A stretch of DNA of 64,000 bases from Euphorbia lathyris (taxonomy: Eukaryota; Streptophyta; Magnoliopsida; Malpighiales; Euphorbiaceae): the NCBI RefSeq assembly GCF_963576675.1, contig NC_088919.1:46274501-46338500 (forward strand). The letters are read 5' to 3'. The notes below the pieces were generated by a model. That model had not been told where the DNA came from. It searched no databases and worked only from the letters and a program-made list of their open reading frames with translations. Below are positions 30,991-42,217 of this stretch, piece by piece (the stretch's first letter is position 1; every line of letters starts with the position of its first letter). Both the position numbers and the translations under genes were made by a program.

Positions 30991-32640
30991 TGATAGGGGT
31001 CAAAAACCCCTATCTTTGGGTACGGTTTTAGAACGGTTTTTAGCGTTATTTAGTTAATAAGCGAGCAATTCTCGCATTTAAATGCTTTTGTGTGAGTTAG
31101 TTAGAAATTGGAAATGTTTTATTTACTTTTCGTTGTTCAGGCTCGTTTTATGATCAATTTAGGCAAATACGGCCAAAATGGCATGCATATTATAATTCCG
31201 TTATCTTTTGAAGCTAATTGATCCGTCAAAAGTCACACCAAACGAAGCGTTTGCTCAAAATAAGCGATTGGCGGGTCAATTTAGCCTTTGGACTAATGAT
31301 GTTTGGAGTTTATGCGCGTGTGCAGGTTAAAACATGATCAATTTCAGGCAAAAATCGTGTCTCGGGGACCCCCGGCAGTTGCTCGTCGAATTGAGCATCG
31401 GTGAGCAGCCCAGGCGCTGCTCGGCGAGCTGCCCAGGCATTGCACCTGCTCGCCGAGCAGGCCCTCAGAGGCCTGCTCGGGCGAGCAGGGAGCCTGCTCG
31501 CGACGAGCAGTGCCTGCTCGCCGAGCAGCTCGCCCTGCTCGGCGAGCAGACCTGCGGGAATTGGTCAAAAAGACCAGTTCCGCCCCCACGACTCCACGAC
31601 CGGCCCCACGACTTCCTACCTGCATAAGGACACGAAATAGGTCAAGAAAAGGGCCCGAGCCACGTCTATAAATAGGATTTTTCCAATGTAAATTAGGCAT
31701 CTTTCATTAATTGTAAATTACTTTAGCTTTCCCCTTGAATTTCCTCTCCATCTCCTCCATCTTCTTCGACCTCCATTGAAGCTCCTTCAAAGTTGTTCTC
31801 GAGGAATATTCAAGGTCCGTCCTTAAGACCTAGGAAGCCGATTGCAGAGTAGACAGGTTCCTTGAAAGGGATTTTCGTATCTTCTTTTACCTTTCCTTGT
31901 TTGTACTCTTTGATACAGTCTATGAATCCTAGGCTAATTGTATCCTGTGATATTATTCTTCATCTTTAATAATATTTTAGCTCTTATTTTGTTCTATGCT
32001 TATTTGTTTAATCTTTGTCTTACGCTTTATTCAATTGGTTTAACTCATTCAAAAGCCCCAAAATCGAGTAGGCACATATTGTGAGCTGAATCTGACCTAG
32101 TCAGAGCCTAGGAGATTGACGACCTCTTAGTTGATTAAGCCCAAATTGCTGAGCCTTAGACCTAGTTTCGGCCTTACAAGGGAATCACGCACTAGGAACT
32201 TCAGGAGGGTAAGTAGGGTTAATCGCCTTGAATACAAGTGACTTAGATTAGGTTTTTAATCAATAGACCGAATAACCTAACTTCATTATTATCGTTCATA
32301 CCATGTTCCTTCAGGTAATTGCATTAGTGAAAGATCACCTAGGAGTAGTATAACTTAATTAGGAGTAGTTTAACTTAATTAGGCATAGAATAACTTAGTT
32401 AGAACTAGTATAATTTAACTAGGAGTAGCGTAATTCAACCTAGGAGTAGATTAACTTAAGAAAACAAACTCAAAACCCACAAAGCCTAGATAACACCTGA
32501 GACCAAGTAATTCGATACTTGTGGTAAATAAGTCATGTGGATTCGATACCTGGACTTTCCAGATTTATTACTTGGTAACGACGGGGTACATTTATCCCTT
32601 AGTGAGCCTTGCGGTACCGACAACGCCGTGAGGCGCATCA
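30991..32640 (+). repeat. LTR shared by Athila-B (3' LTR) and Athila-C (5' LTR)
   Basis: 1650 bp, TGATAGGGGTC ... GGCGCATCA. It is preceded by the Athila-B polypurine tract and followed directly by a tRNA-Asp primer site, so it serves both units. It has the terminal hairpin, the palindromic array (31401-31556), the internal hairpin near 31557 and the TATA box at 31667. It is nearly identical to the LTR at 26184 apart from the array and the ~45-bp block. Confidence 0.9.
31667..31674 (+). promoter_or_regulatory. TATA box, shared Athila-B/C LTR
   Basis: TATAAATA after CCACGTC, in the conserved LTR position. Confidence 0.62.
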
Positions 32641-32646
32641 AGTTTT

Positions 32647-32664
32647 TGGCGCCATTGCCGGGGA
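32647..32664 (+). other. Primer binding site, tRNA-Asp, Athila-C
   Basis: TGGCGCCATTGCCGGGGA, one mismatch (G to A) from the Athila-B site. Confidence 0.88.
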
Positions 32665-32858
32665 TTTATTTCTTCTGCAATATCGAACCAAAGGTCGATT
32701 TGTTAGTTTAGGCATTCTTTTGTGAATATCCTTTGTCTATATCGTTTATACTTGTTTATATATAATTCTTTATAACTTTTATACTTGTTCATAACTATAT
32801 ACTTTTACTTATCAACTTTTGTGCTAGAACTTCACTTTTTCTCAGCATTCTCTGATCA

Positions 32859-33821
32859 ATGAATTGGCAAGAAAGAGTCGAGTGGCAAGCTCAAAAGTTT
32901 ACTATCCCATCAAGACAATACATTCATGCCCTGGAGAATGAGGCTCCCAATCCCTCCATAGCCGAGTTGAATAAGAAAATGGATATCTTGATGGCGAAAC
33001 TGAGCCTCAACACCAATGAAAGTGTAAGTTTTGTGGGTAATCACCAAAGGTATAACTCTAACCCCAATTCTTACAGCTTTTATGGTAGTGATTGGAGGAG
33101 ACCTCAACACTCAAATCTGTCCTACGGGAACCCCAACATGTTGAAGCCTCCAAATAGGTTTGTTAATGAGCACAGGGAAAACGAATTGGGAATGTTCCCT
33201 TACGAACAAGCAAGCCAAGTTCCTCCACAACCCTCTAGCTCACGAGATGAGGTGCTGTCCCTTTTGAAAGGAATATCAGCCCGACTTACAATCAACGAGG
33301 AGGTTTGCAAGGACTTGAGCAACCAATTGGCTCAAATAAACCATGAGATGCAAGAGCAATCCCGAGATGCTCTCCCAGGCATAAAAGAAAACATAGAAAT
33401 CCCACAAAGGGAATCAGCTCAAGCCATCTCCTTGAGGAATGACAAAAAGGTAGAACCAAGTCCACTATCACATGCATCACTCGAGGTAAGTGAGGAACCG
33501 GAAGCGGTAAGCAACCCCGGTTCAAAATCTGAAATTCTAAATCATGTGATAGAGATAAAAGATCAAATCAAAACTTGTGTATCTCAACTACCTTTTCCTC
33601 AAAAATTAGAAAAGTTTAGGTTTGCTTCATGCTCAGAAGTTTTCATTCTCTTCGACCTACCAAGAGAATCCAAAAGGGAGCAAACCAAACTTTTTCATAA
33701 TATGTTTAAATTCGACCTCCTGCTTTCATTAAACTTATTAGAGGCTCTTAATCCATTTTGCAGGTACGGATTATTTATTCAGGAATTTGAATTCCTAACG
33801 CGGATGTCAGCATACACCTAG
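32859..33821 (+). CDS. Gag-like protein of Athila-C
   Basis: A 320-aa intact ORF differing from the Athila-B copy by only a couple of residues (for example Ala instead of Val near residue 46 and Cys instead of Tyr near residue 300). The same Athila Gag C-terminal motifs are present and no enzyme domains. The near identity indicates recent duplication of the array. Confidence 0.72.
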   Translation: MNWQERVEWQAQKFTIPSRQYIHALENEAPNPSIAELNKKMDILMAKLSLNTNESVSFVGNHQRYNSNPNSYSFYGSDWRRPQHSNLSYGNPNMLKPPNRFVNEHRENELGMFPYEQASQVPPQPSSSRDEVLSLLKGISARLTINEEVCKDLSNQLAQINHEMQEQSRDALPGIKENIEIPQRESAQAISLRNDKKVEPSPLSHASLEVSEEPEAVSNPGSKSEILNHVIEIKDQIKTCVSQLPFPQKLEKFRFASCSEVFILFDLPRESKREQTKLFHNMFKFDLLLSLNLLEALNPFCRYGLFIQEFEFLTRMSAYT

Positions 33822-33839
33822 GCGGGAATTCTATGTCGA

Positions 33840-34348
33840 TGATACAGATTGAAAGCGATAAATGAAGGTTTTAATCGTAAACCAACAAAGAGGTTCTTCT
33901 CTAGCTAAACTAGAAGGAGTGAATCCCAATAACAAGGTATAAACCTTAGGTTCTCAAAGAGAATGATTTTTGATTGATTAAAAGTTGCCGTCATTCTTAC
34001 AAAATGAGGGTTTAAATACTTCCCCTTAATGGTAACAAAAGACTAGGATTACCCTACTAGGGTTACAATAAGGCTATCCCTAAAAGGGTAAAATAGGTGA
34101 TACGCCCTGACAATAGTACATTGGTACAGGTACGGATTGTCAGGGTTGTTGGTGAATTACTTCGGGAGGAAGTAAGCCTAGAGATCCGCCCAGGGTAGAT
34201 GTTGATACGCCTCCTTGCGTACTCCTAGATTTGCCCAGCTTGCTTGTCTTGGGGATCCGCCCTCCTAGGTATAACCTCTGTGGGTCTGATATCTGAGGAT
34301 TCACCAGAGCGCCTGTGATCAGTGATCTCAGTTAGGATGTCCGTATCA
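33840..34348 (-). repeat. 3' LTR of CRM-1
   Basis: Nearly identical to 38944-39453. On the minus strand it holds a TATTTAAA box (34011-34018). The pol frame continues 124 nt into it, stopping at 34225. Just outside it (34349-34362, minus strand) lies a purine-rich AAAGAAGGAGAGAA, the likely polypurine tract. Confidence 0.88.
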
Positions 34349-37300
34349 TTCTCTCCTTCTTTAAAAGAACTCGGCACCGATTCGCCCTGTTTGAACTCCA
34401 AAGGACCATCCGGCTTCCATGGGCTAAGGTCACGGATGTTGAATGCTGGTGAGATTTTACCAAGCCAGTTCGGCAATGCTATATGATAGCCATTGGCATT
34501 GACCTTCTTGGTGATCTTATATGGCCCGTATTTCCTAGGCCGAAGCTTGCTACTTGCGGCGTTGGCGAGTCTCTCTTTGCCCAAATATGCCATAACCTCA
34601 TCCCCGACTTCAAACTGTAGGTCCCTGTGGTGCTCATCCACCTTAGCCTTTAATTTCTGATTTCCCTCCTTAAGAGTCTCTCTCATCTCTTGGTGCATCT
34701 GTACATAATCCTTGGCCAGCTGGTTGGCAGTCACGTTTCCTTTAGGGAGATGGGCTATATCAAGGACGTGATTCAGGGACTTTGTGTATACCACCTCAAA
34801 TGGAGATCTCCCGGTTCTCGAATGTACAGAACCGTTGTAGGCGAACTCAGCTTGGGCTAGAACCACATCCTGGGCTTATCCTTACACTTGCTGCGCAGTA
34901 AGTTTCCCAAGGTTCTATTGACCACTTCTGTCTGTCCGTCTGTTTGAGGGTGGGCGGTGGTACTAAACTTCAGATACGTATCGAACAAAGCCCACAATGT
35001 CCGCCAGAAGTGACTGAGGAACTTCGTATCACGATCCGAGACAATGCTATTAGGTATGCCATGTAGCCTGACAATCTCTTTGAAGAATAGCTTAGCAGTC
35101 GCTGAGGCATCATTAGTCTTGCGACATGGTATGAAGTGAGCCATCTTTGAAAACCGATCAACCACGACAAAGATGGAATCCATGCCCCTCTGAGTTCTGG
35201 GTAATCCTAGGACAAAGTCCATGGACAGATCTTCCCATATGGTCTCTGGCACAAGCAAAGGTAACTGCAAGCCCGCATTTGTAGTGCGTCCCTTCGCGGT
35301 CTGGCAAACATAGCATCATTCTACTAAGTAGGCAACATCTCTCCTCATCTTAGGCCAGAAATAGCGGGAACTCACTGCTTCATATGTCTTATCTCGCCCA
35401 AAATGCCCTCCCAGGGATCCGCCATGTAGATCCCGAACAACCTTCTCGCGAATGGAAGTGCAAGGTAGGCAAAGTTGGTTGCCCCTCATGAGATACTCAT
35501 CCATCAGGTGATACGCTCCATCTCCATGCTGGTTTTTACACTTTTCCCAGATACTACCAAAATCAGGATCCGCCACGTATTCTCCTCGGATGTGTTCAAA
35601 ACAATCGGTCTCCAGGTTAACTGTCTTGATTAGTGACACCCTTTGACTTAAGGCGTCCACCACCTTGTTCTGTTTTCCAGCCTTGTGGATAAGCTTATAG
35701 GGAAACTTATCTATGAAGGCGGACCACCGGGCATGCATGGAGCTTCAAAGTTGCTTCTGACTTCCCAGGTATTTGAGAGCTTGATGGTCAGTGTAGAGGA
35801 TGAATTCTTTTCCCACCAAGTAATTTTCCCATACTTTCAACGCCCTCACTACAGCATAAAACTCTTGATCATACGTTACCCACTTTTGCCGTGCCTCACA
35901 GAGCTTCTCACTGAAGTATGCAATGGGCCTCTTTTCTTGCATCAAGACACCACCAATCCCAATTCCACTGGCATCACACTCAACTTCAAACAGTTTATCA
36001 AAATCGGGAAACGCCAGCACTGGTGCTGTACTCAGCTTTTCCTTGATCAAGGCGAAGCTCTCTTCTTGGGCGTCCGCCCACTCGAACCCCCTTCCCTTCT
36101 TTAAACATTCCATCAATGGGGCCACTATGGAACTGAAGTTCTTAATGAATCGACGATAAAACATTGCTAGCCCATGAAAACTCTTGATATCCCCCACGTT
36201 CCTCGGAGTGGGCCATTCTCGGATGGCTCTTACCTTCTCCCCATCAACTCGGATTCCATTCCCACTGACCACGAATCCAAGGAAAACCAGGCTCTCCATG
36301 ACAAAGTCACACTTCTTGGTGTTGGCGTATAGCTGGTGTTTCCTTAACAGGTCAAATACTGTCCGCAAGTGCTCCTGATGTTCCGCCAAGGTCTGGCTAT
36401 GAATCAGAATATCATCAAAATACACGACTACGAATTTCCCAATCACCGGGCGAAGCACCTGATGCATCAGCCTCATAAAAGTACTGGGGGCGTTGGTCAT
36501 CCCAAATGGTATAACCATTCATACAATCCATCTCTCGTCTTGAAGGCGGTCTTCCACTCATCCCCAGATCGGATTCGTATTTGGTGATAACCACTCCTGA
36601 GATCAATCTTGGAGAAGACTCGAGATCCGCCAAGTTGGTCCAGCATGTCATCCAACCTTGGAATCGGGAACTTGTACTTGATGGTGATCTTGTTAATAGC
36701 CCTACTGTCAACACACATCCGCCAAGACCCATCCTTCTTCGGTGTAAGTAAAGCTGGAACGGCGCAAGGACTCATACTCTCCCTAACGTATCCCATCTCG
36801 ATGAGTTCCTCCACTTTCTGTCTCATGATGTCATTCTCCTTTGGGCTCATTCGGTAATGTGGGAGGCTTGGTAAACTAGCCCCAGACACAAGATCGATAT
36901 GATGTTGGATGTCCCTCAAAGGTGGTAACCCACTTGGTAGCCCTTCAGGGAACAGATCTTGATATTCGCCAAGTAGGCGGGTCACTTCAGTCGGCATCTC
37001 CCTTTCGTCCCTTTGGGCGGATTCGTGGTTCGCCTTAACCATTACCACATACACCATCTGGCTCTCTTCACATTCACTGACAAAAGATTTGTGTGTGGGA
37101 CAGACTACCAAGGTAGACTTTTCATCGGCCTTTGGCTCTCTCATCATTGGTGTAAGGACAAACTTCACCCCATTCTTCACAAATCTGTAAGTGTTCTCTC
37201 TTCCTGCGTGGATGGCATCGTTATCAAACTGCCAGGGTCGTCCCAACAATAGGTGGCAGGCATCCATATCTACCACATCACAACAGACTTCATCACTATA

Positions 37301-37560
37301 ATCACCAATCACAATAGGTACCCTGCATCTCTGGGTCACCTTAAGTTCACCCACGTTTTTGATCCATCCCACTCTATAAGGGCCGGGATGCGCCTCCGCC
37401 AACAACTCGAACTTCTGAATGGCGCTGCTGCTCACAATGTTCTCTTGGCTCCCACTATCTTTTATCACATTGCATCGCCCACCTTTCACAAGACAGCGGG
37501 TCCTGAATAGTCGGTGCCTCTGATCTCCCTCTACCCAGCTAGAGACTAACAAACGCCGTA
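34225..37560 (-). pseudogene. pol: CRM-1 pol: protease, RT, RNase H, integrase; frameshifts and stops
   Basis: Read on the minus strand. Protease is near 37450 ([10 protein letters not shown], then [11 protein letters not shown]). RT is about 36720-36340 with YFDD near 36420. RNase H is about 36000-35700 (ECDASGIG). The integrase HHCC region is about 35430-35290, and the core has DFVLGLP, SDRDTKF and [11 protein letters not shown]-terminal GPY-like segment (RKYGPYKITKK) is near 34530. A one-base shift lies near 36510, stops near 35742 and 35313, and another shift near 34865. No clear chromodomain is seen at the C-terminus, which extends into the 3' LTR. Confidence 0.82.
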
Positions 37561-38866
37561 CCACATGAATGGCGTATCTCTCTTCATCCGCCTCATCATC
37601 ATCTTCTCCCAAGGGTTCACAAAATACTTCATCCCCTTCGTCATAGTCATCTTCATACCTCTCCACCATGTTGGCGCTCTTCCTCCTAGGACACTCTTTG
37701 GATCTATGGCCTGGTTCATTGCACCGAAAACATTTGAAAGGCGTTGGCCTCGCATACGGATTGTTGCTCTTAGGTGGTATAGGTGCTTCCTTGTATGGCC
37801 TAGTGTCTCCGACAGATCCCCTTCCCACACTGTTAACCTTGGCCCCACTGGCACTCGCCACCTGCTTGCCTTTGTCATAAGACCTCACGTGATCTCTTCC
37901 TCCAGGCGTATACTCAGTAGTGGCGGATCTCCTGGATCTCCTGGTCAGTTGGGATTCGGCCTTGAGGGCTAAATTCCTAGCATCTTGTACCCGAACCACC
38001 ATCTGTGTGCCAATACGATCCTGGATGTTGTATCTCAACCCTTCTAGATACCTAGAGGTCTTTTGGCTTTCAGTTTCCGACAGGTTGGCCCTTGCTGATA
38101 GCCTCAAGAACTATGAGGTATACTCATGGACACTTCGGGTCCCTTGAGAGCATCCCCTATAGGAGCTGTAGATATACTACTCATAATCCGGCGGTAAGAA
38201 CCGCTCCCTCAACATCGCCTTCATCCGTAGCCAAGATCGAATCGGATCTCTGCCCCCTCTTCTTCTCTCTTCCCTCATCTGATCCCACCAAACTGATGCG
38301 CCACCCTTCAGGTGATACGCCACCAGCCTTACTTTCCTCTCATCATGAATCCCAGCATACTCAAAGAAACGTTCAACTTCCGATAACCAGTCTAAGAACC
38401 CCTCTATATCCAGTTTGCCTCCAAAAGACGGTAAGTCTATTTTTAGCTTAAAGGCATCAACTCTATCAAAGTTCCCTAGACCTGGGTATCCCCTAGCAAC
38501 CTCCACACGTCGGTTGTCAACAGGCCCAACATCCCTCATAGTTCTAACGGTATTATCATTTCCGATACCCTCAAAGTCATCACTATCACTATCAGCGTTA
38601 TGCACAATGACAAAGTTGGGTCTTCTTACCTCAGGATCCCTAGGACCCATTTGTGGAAGCGGTTGTTCAAGGGCTCCTTCCTTTCTCTGGGTCGATCCTC
38701 CCGCGGTTGGTCGGATTAGCGCCAGAACCTTCAGCTTGAAGTTTTCTAAGGAGGTGGTTAGCTCCAGGAACCGTTGATCGGTTTGCCTCTGCTGTTCATG
38801 GCTGGCTTGGATCCGCTCCGCGAGGTGCTCCCTCAGCTCCTCATACCTCCGGTCACTGGTTTCCAT
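37561..38866 (-). pseudogene. gag: CRM-1 gag with two stops
   Basis: The start at 38866 (METSDRRYEEL) is the first ATG after the primer site. The Gag core is FGGKLDIEGFLDWLSEVERFF and VSVWW-like (ASVWWDQM), typical of Ty3/gypsy. Stops at 38177-38179 (TAG) and 38111-38113 (TAG) interrupt the frame, which then continues through a zinc knuckle ([14 protein letters not shown]) near residue 379. It joins pol in the same frame without a stop. Confidence 0.8.
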
Positions 38867-38929
38867 GGAATCTTACGGTTGTTGGGGTTGAACCATTGCC
38901 AAAAGAAGTTTCGGGTCAGGAAACGATCG

Positions 38930-38941
38930 GCTCTGATACCA
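38930..38941 (-). other. Primer binding site, tRNA-iMet, CRM-1
   Basis: Minus-strand TGGTATCAGAGC, 2 nt from the 5' LTR end. Confidence 0.9.
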
Positions 38942-38943
38942 AC

Positions 38944-39453
38944 TGATACAGATTGAAAGCGATAAATGAAGGTTTTAATCGTAAACCAACAAATAGGTTC
39001 TTCTCTAGCTAAACTAGAAGGAGTGAATCCCAATAACAAGGTATAAATCTTAGGTTCTCAAAGAGAATGATTTTTGATTGATTAAAAGTTGTCATCATTC
39101 TTACAAAATGAGGGTTTAAATACTTCCCCTTAATGGTAACAAAAGACTAGGATTACCCCTACTAGGGTTACAATAAGGCTATCCCTAAAAGGGTAAAATA
39201 GGTGATACGCCCCGACAACAGTACATTGATACAGGTACAGATTGTCAGGGTTGTTGGTGAATTACTTCGGGAGGAAGTAAGCCTAGAGATCCGCCCAGGG
39301 TAGATGTTGATACGCCTCCTTGCGTACTCCTAGATTCGCCCAGCTTGCTTGTCTTGGGGATCCGCCCTCCTAGGTATAACCTCCGTGGGTCTGATATCTG
39401 GGGATTCGCCAGAGCGCCTGTGATCAGTGATCTCAGTTAGGATGTCCGCATCA
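38944..39453 (-). repeat. 5' LTR of CRM-1
   Basis: 510 bp, matching 33840-34348 with a small number of substitutions (for example CCGTATCA against CCGCATCA at the end). Confidence 0.9.
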
Positions 39454-39458
39454 GTCGA

Positions 39459-39894
39459 GCTCACCGACTATAACGTAGCGCTTCTTGGGAGGCAACCCAA
39501 GTTTTAATAAAACTTTTCAGGTTTATTTTATTTAGATTATACATTGATCTTTTAGTTTAGTTGTTTAGTTTTCTTTTACGTTTTTTTAAGTGTTCGGGTT
39601 TAAAATAAAATAAAAAAAATTTGGCCCCGGGAGGCCCAGCTCGCCGAGCTGGGCACTCCAGCTTGGGCGAGCTGGGCACTGCCGCCCAGCTCGGCGAGCT
39701 GGGAACTGCCGCCCAGCTCGACGAGCTGGGCACTGCCGCCCAGCTCGGCGAGCTGGGCACTGCTGCTCGGCGAGCTGGGCACTGCCGCCCAGCAGCCCGC
39801 TGGGCACTACCGCGCAGCCCGCCGCTGGGCACTGCCGCCCAGCCCGCTGCTCGACCGAGATAAGCAACATTTCGGGATTTTTTCTGAACGGAGC

Positions 39895-39925
<31 letters not shown>

Positions 39926-40354
39926 ATTTGGCACCGCAAATCATCAAGTTTTTGGCGATTGCGATAAAATCAGTAAGTTGTCTTCTCCACCCTAACTTTT
40001 TGCACATGCGCTTGATGGTTTTGTATGCAATGTTGGAACTTATTGCATGATTTAAGTGTGAGGAGGAGGGGTAGACAAACTTACAAAAATTTGTATAATT
40101 TTTAAATTTTTGTTGCGTCGTGTCTAGTTTAGTTTAGCGTTTTCGAGTTTTATTTATGTTTTTGCATGCTTAGGACCTAAAACCGTGAACCTCCTTCAAA
40201 TCTAAACTTCGTTACTTTTCCTTGAGGGCTGAGAACCGAATCTAAAATTGCATGACAACTAGTTTAGGTGTAGGACACAATCCTTGTATCTGTAAAAGCA
40301 TGAGCTAAAGTTTGCATTTAGACCATACTTTTGAAGAAATGCTAAGATCATTAC
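39459..40354 (+). other. Continuation of the Athila-C internal region
   Basis: It resumes GCTCACCGACTATAACG after CRM-1. It contains the CTTGGG/CCCAAG hairpin, an expanded GC-rich repeat (about 39632-39850, longer than in Athila-B), the primer-site-like relic near 39941 and non-coding DNA. It ends at ATTAC (40350-40354), the probable left target duplication of Copia-3. Confidence 0.8.
39632..39850. repeat. GC-rich tandem repeat, Athila-C internal region
   Basis: GCTCGGCGAGCTGGGCACTGCCGCCCA-type units, more regular and more numerous than at 29209-29378. The ORFs in several frames are artefacts. Confidence 0.82.
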
Positions 40355-41764
40355 TGTTGGTCCCTGGTAATTAGTTCCAAGGGGGGGTTAGGAACTAATA
40401 TAACTTTTTCGCGTTTTAATTAAGCTGACTGGAAGTTATTTTGAGAGTTTATTAACTCGGCTTTTGGTCAGCTTGGTGAGATATGTTTCAAGACAGCTTT
40501 AGTCAGATGTTGACTAAAGTTGTTTTCTTGTGAGTTGAGAATTGACACTCTTGGAGGTCAGATTCTAACTCAGCACCACTTATTTACTCAAGGTCAGCTT
40601 AGGCAATATATATGCTGAGTAAATATAGCAAACAACACATGCAATATAAGAGATAGTTCAGAGATTACTCAGTATCACTTATCCTGGTTCGGCCTCTCTG
40701 CCTACGTCCAGTCCCCAGAGTCCTCCGGGATTTTTGAATCCAATACTGAGCTCTTTAACGGTAGAGCACAAACCAATTACAAGGCAGTTGAATATGCAAG
40801 AGTACCTTTCTCTATTCGTCTACTCAACTCCTACTAAGTGCTACAACCCAGTACCTAGATTTCTCTACCACTGAATGCTTACAACCAAGCACTCGGCTTA
40901 ACACTCTCAATATTCCTATTGATCACAAACTTGTTCTTTTTATGCTAAAGAACACTTTAGATGATTACACAACAATCAATCTAGCATTTACACAGAGAAT
41001 GGAAAAGTTGGTGTAAGATCTTTTTGTATTTGAGTGCTTTCAAGATTTTCTCTCCTTGTATTTTTCTCTTAATGCTTCAGTGATGATCCAAGGTTCTTCA
41101 TTGTCCTTTTATAGAAGGAAACTGCAGATTTGGATCGTTTGAATTGTTGTTACCGTTAACACCAAAACGGCTCTTTTGGGGAACAATTTCTGGTCAGCTT
41201 CAGACTGTTCCCCCATTCCCTTTCTCTATTTTCTTCAGGCGTCAGGTTTGTCTTCTTGCGTCTGGCTTGTCTTTTTGCGCCAGTTGTGTTTTACCAATAA
41301 TCCAACGACCCATGTTTCTTGGAATTAGTCTTTTGTGTGTCTTCGAGGTTCCAATTATTGGTGCAGAAGATTGGCAGACTTTGTCCTTTAGTGAACGGAT
41401 CCTTCATGTTGTCCTGACTGTCACTCAGCTTTCTTTGTTATCTTCGGATGTTCAACTTCTAAGCTGAGTTCCTTCTTGGTCAGCTCCGTTCTGTTTAAAC
41501 GCTTCTGAAGAAGTCTTCAAATTTAGTTAGCTTCATTTTGCTTCTGAGTTCTACTCCACTCAGCTTCCATTCAGTCATGCTGAGTTCCGTTCTACTCAGC
41601 TTTGCTTATGCTGACTTTTGTCCTGTCTTTACTTTATATATATTTTTGCACTCAATATTGAACAAACACATTAGTACAATTAAATCAAAGCATTTAAATT
41701 TAATTGCCTCTTAATCATGGATGATTTTGTCAAATCAAAATCTTATGGAAGAGGTGTTTCAACA
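40355..41764 (-). repeat. Complete 3' LTR of Copia-3
   Basis: 1410 bp; on the minus strand it runs TGTTGAAACACC ... GGGACCAACA. It matches 59337-60280 over their common part and the Copia-2 LTR. The AGTTCC / GGAACTAAT hairpin flanking a C/G run is conserved at its U5 end. Confidence 0.9.
41106..41113 (-). promoter_or_regulatory. TATA box, Copia-3 3' LTR
   Basis: TATAAAAG on the minus strand, at the position equivalent to the Copia-2 LTR TATA box; repeated in the other Copia-3 LTR at 60088-60095. Confidence 0.6.
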
Positions 41765-41765
41765 A

Positions 41766-41778
41766 ACTCCCCCATTTT
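41766..41778 (-). other. Polypurine tract of Copia-3
   Basis: The minus strand reads AAAATGGGGGAG just upstream of the 3' LTR, the expected plus-strand primer site. Confidence 0.75.
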
Positions 41779-42217
41779 GATGTTGGCAAAATACATAATT
41801 ATGGAACTCAGTTATAAGTTACCCCATGATTGATATTTTTGAAATGACTCCCCCGTAAGGGTTGCACATATTGTCTTAACTTAATTCTAAACCTTCCAAT
41901 GTTTAATTGAATTAGTTTTAAGACACTTGTGTATGCTGACTTATTTAAATGTTGGATTTTTCAAGATCTGATTTTTCTTTTAATTTTAAGTCAGCTTTCA
42001 AGTATGTTGTTACTCAGTTTATTACCTAAGTGTTAATGTATCTGAGTATTCTTTACTTCTTAATTTGTTTGTTCAATTTTATCGACCAGTTTGAGGAAAT
42101 TGTATCTGCCATAGATTTAAGCAAAAAAGTTAAAGCTAACCAATAAAGCTAACCAGAACATATAAATGTTTTTATGCAAGTTCTAAGCAAACAACATTTA
42201 CTAGACTACATCTAGTT
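41779..42217 (-). other. Untranslated stretch between the env-like ORF and 3' LTR of Copia-3
   Basis: About 440 bp of AT-rich sequence without coding signal. It is absent or much shorter in Copia-2, where only 37 bp separate the env-like stop from the LTR. Confidence 0.6.

Larger units (their letters stand above)
26184..32640 (+). mobile_element. Athila-B: non-autonomous Athila-like gypsy element
   Basis: It is a complete LTR-internal-LTR unit: LTR 26184-27823, tRNA-Asp primer site, one 320-codon Gag-like ORF, a GC-rich repeat, about 1.5 kb of non-coding DNA, a purine-rich tract, and LTR 30991-32640. Protease, RT, RNase H and integrase are absent. The Asp primer site, the GGGAGGCAACCC hairpin after the ORF and the Gag-like motifs point to the Athila group. 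The right LTR is shared with Athila-C. Confidence 0.83.
33840..39453 (-). mobile_element. CRM-1: Ty3/gypsy chromovirus of CRM-like type inserted in Athila-C
   Basis: 5614 bp with LTRs of 509-510 bp (33840-34348 and 38944-39453), TGATAC...ATCA ends, and a perfect 5-bp duplication GTCGA (33835-33839 and 39454-39458). The primer site is tRNA-iMet type. Gag-pol order (gag, protease, RT, RNase H, integrase) is Ty3/gypsy. RT/RNase H phrases such as [23 protein letters not shown] and [13 protein letters not shown], together with a pol frame that runs into the 3' LTR, fit the CRM clade. Stops and two or more frameshifts make it inactive. Confidence 0.82.
32641..40354 (+). mobile_element. Athila-C: second internal unit of the Athila-like array, interrupted by CRM-1 and Copia-3
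   Basis: It follows the shared LTR with a primer site (32647-32664), the Gag-like ORF (32859-33821), then a gypsy insertion at 33840-39453 with target duplication GTCGA. The rest of the Athila internal region resumes at 39459 and is cut again at 40354 by Copia-3. The internal sequence after 40354, equivalent to 29873-30990 in Athila-B, is not found downstream of Copia-3. A fragment of Athila LTR at 60278-60655 is probably what remains of its 3' LTR. Confidence 0.8.

Noticed and set aside
35685..38956. Plus-strand ORFs of 60-139 codons across CRM-1
   Set aside because: They lie opposite the gag-pol frames of CRM-1, which carry all recognisable domains.
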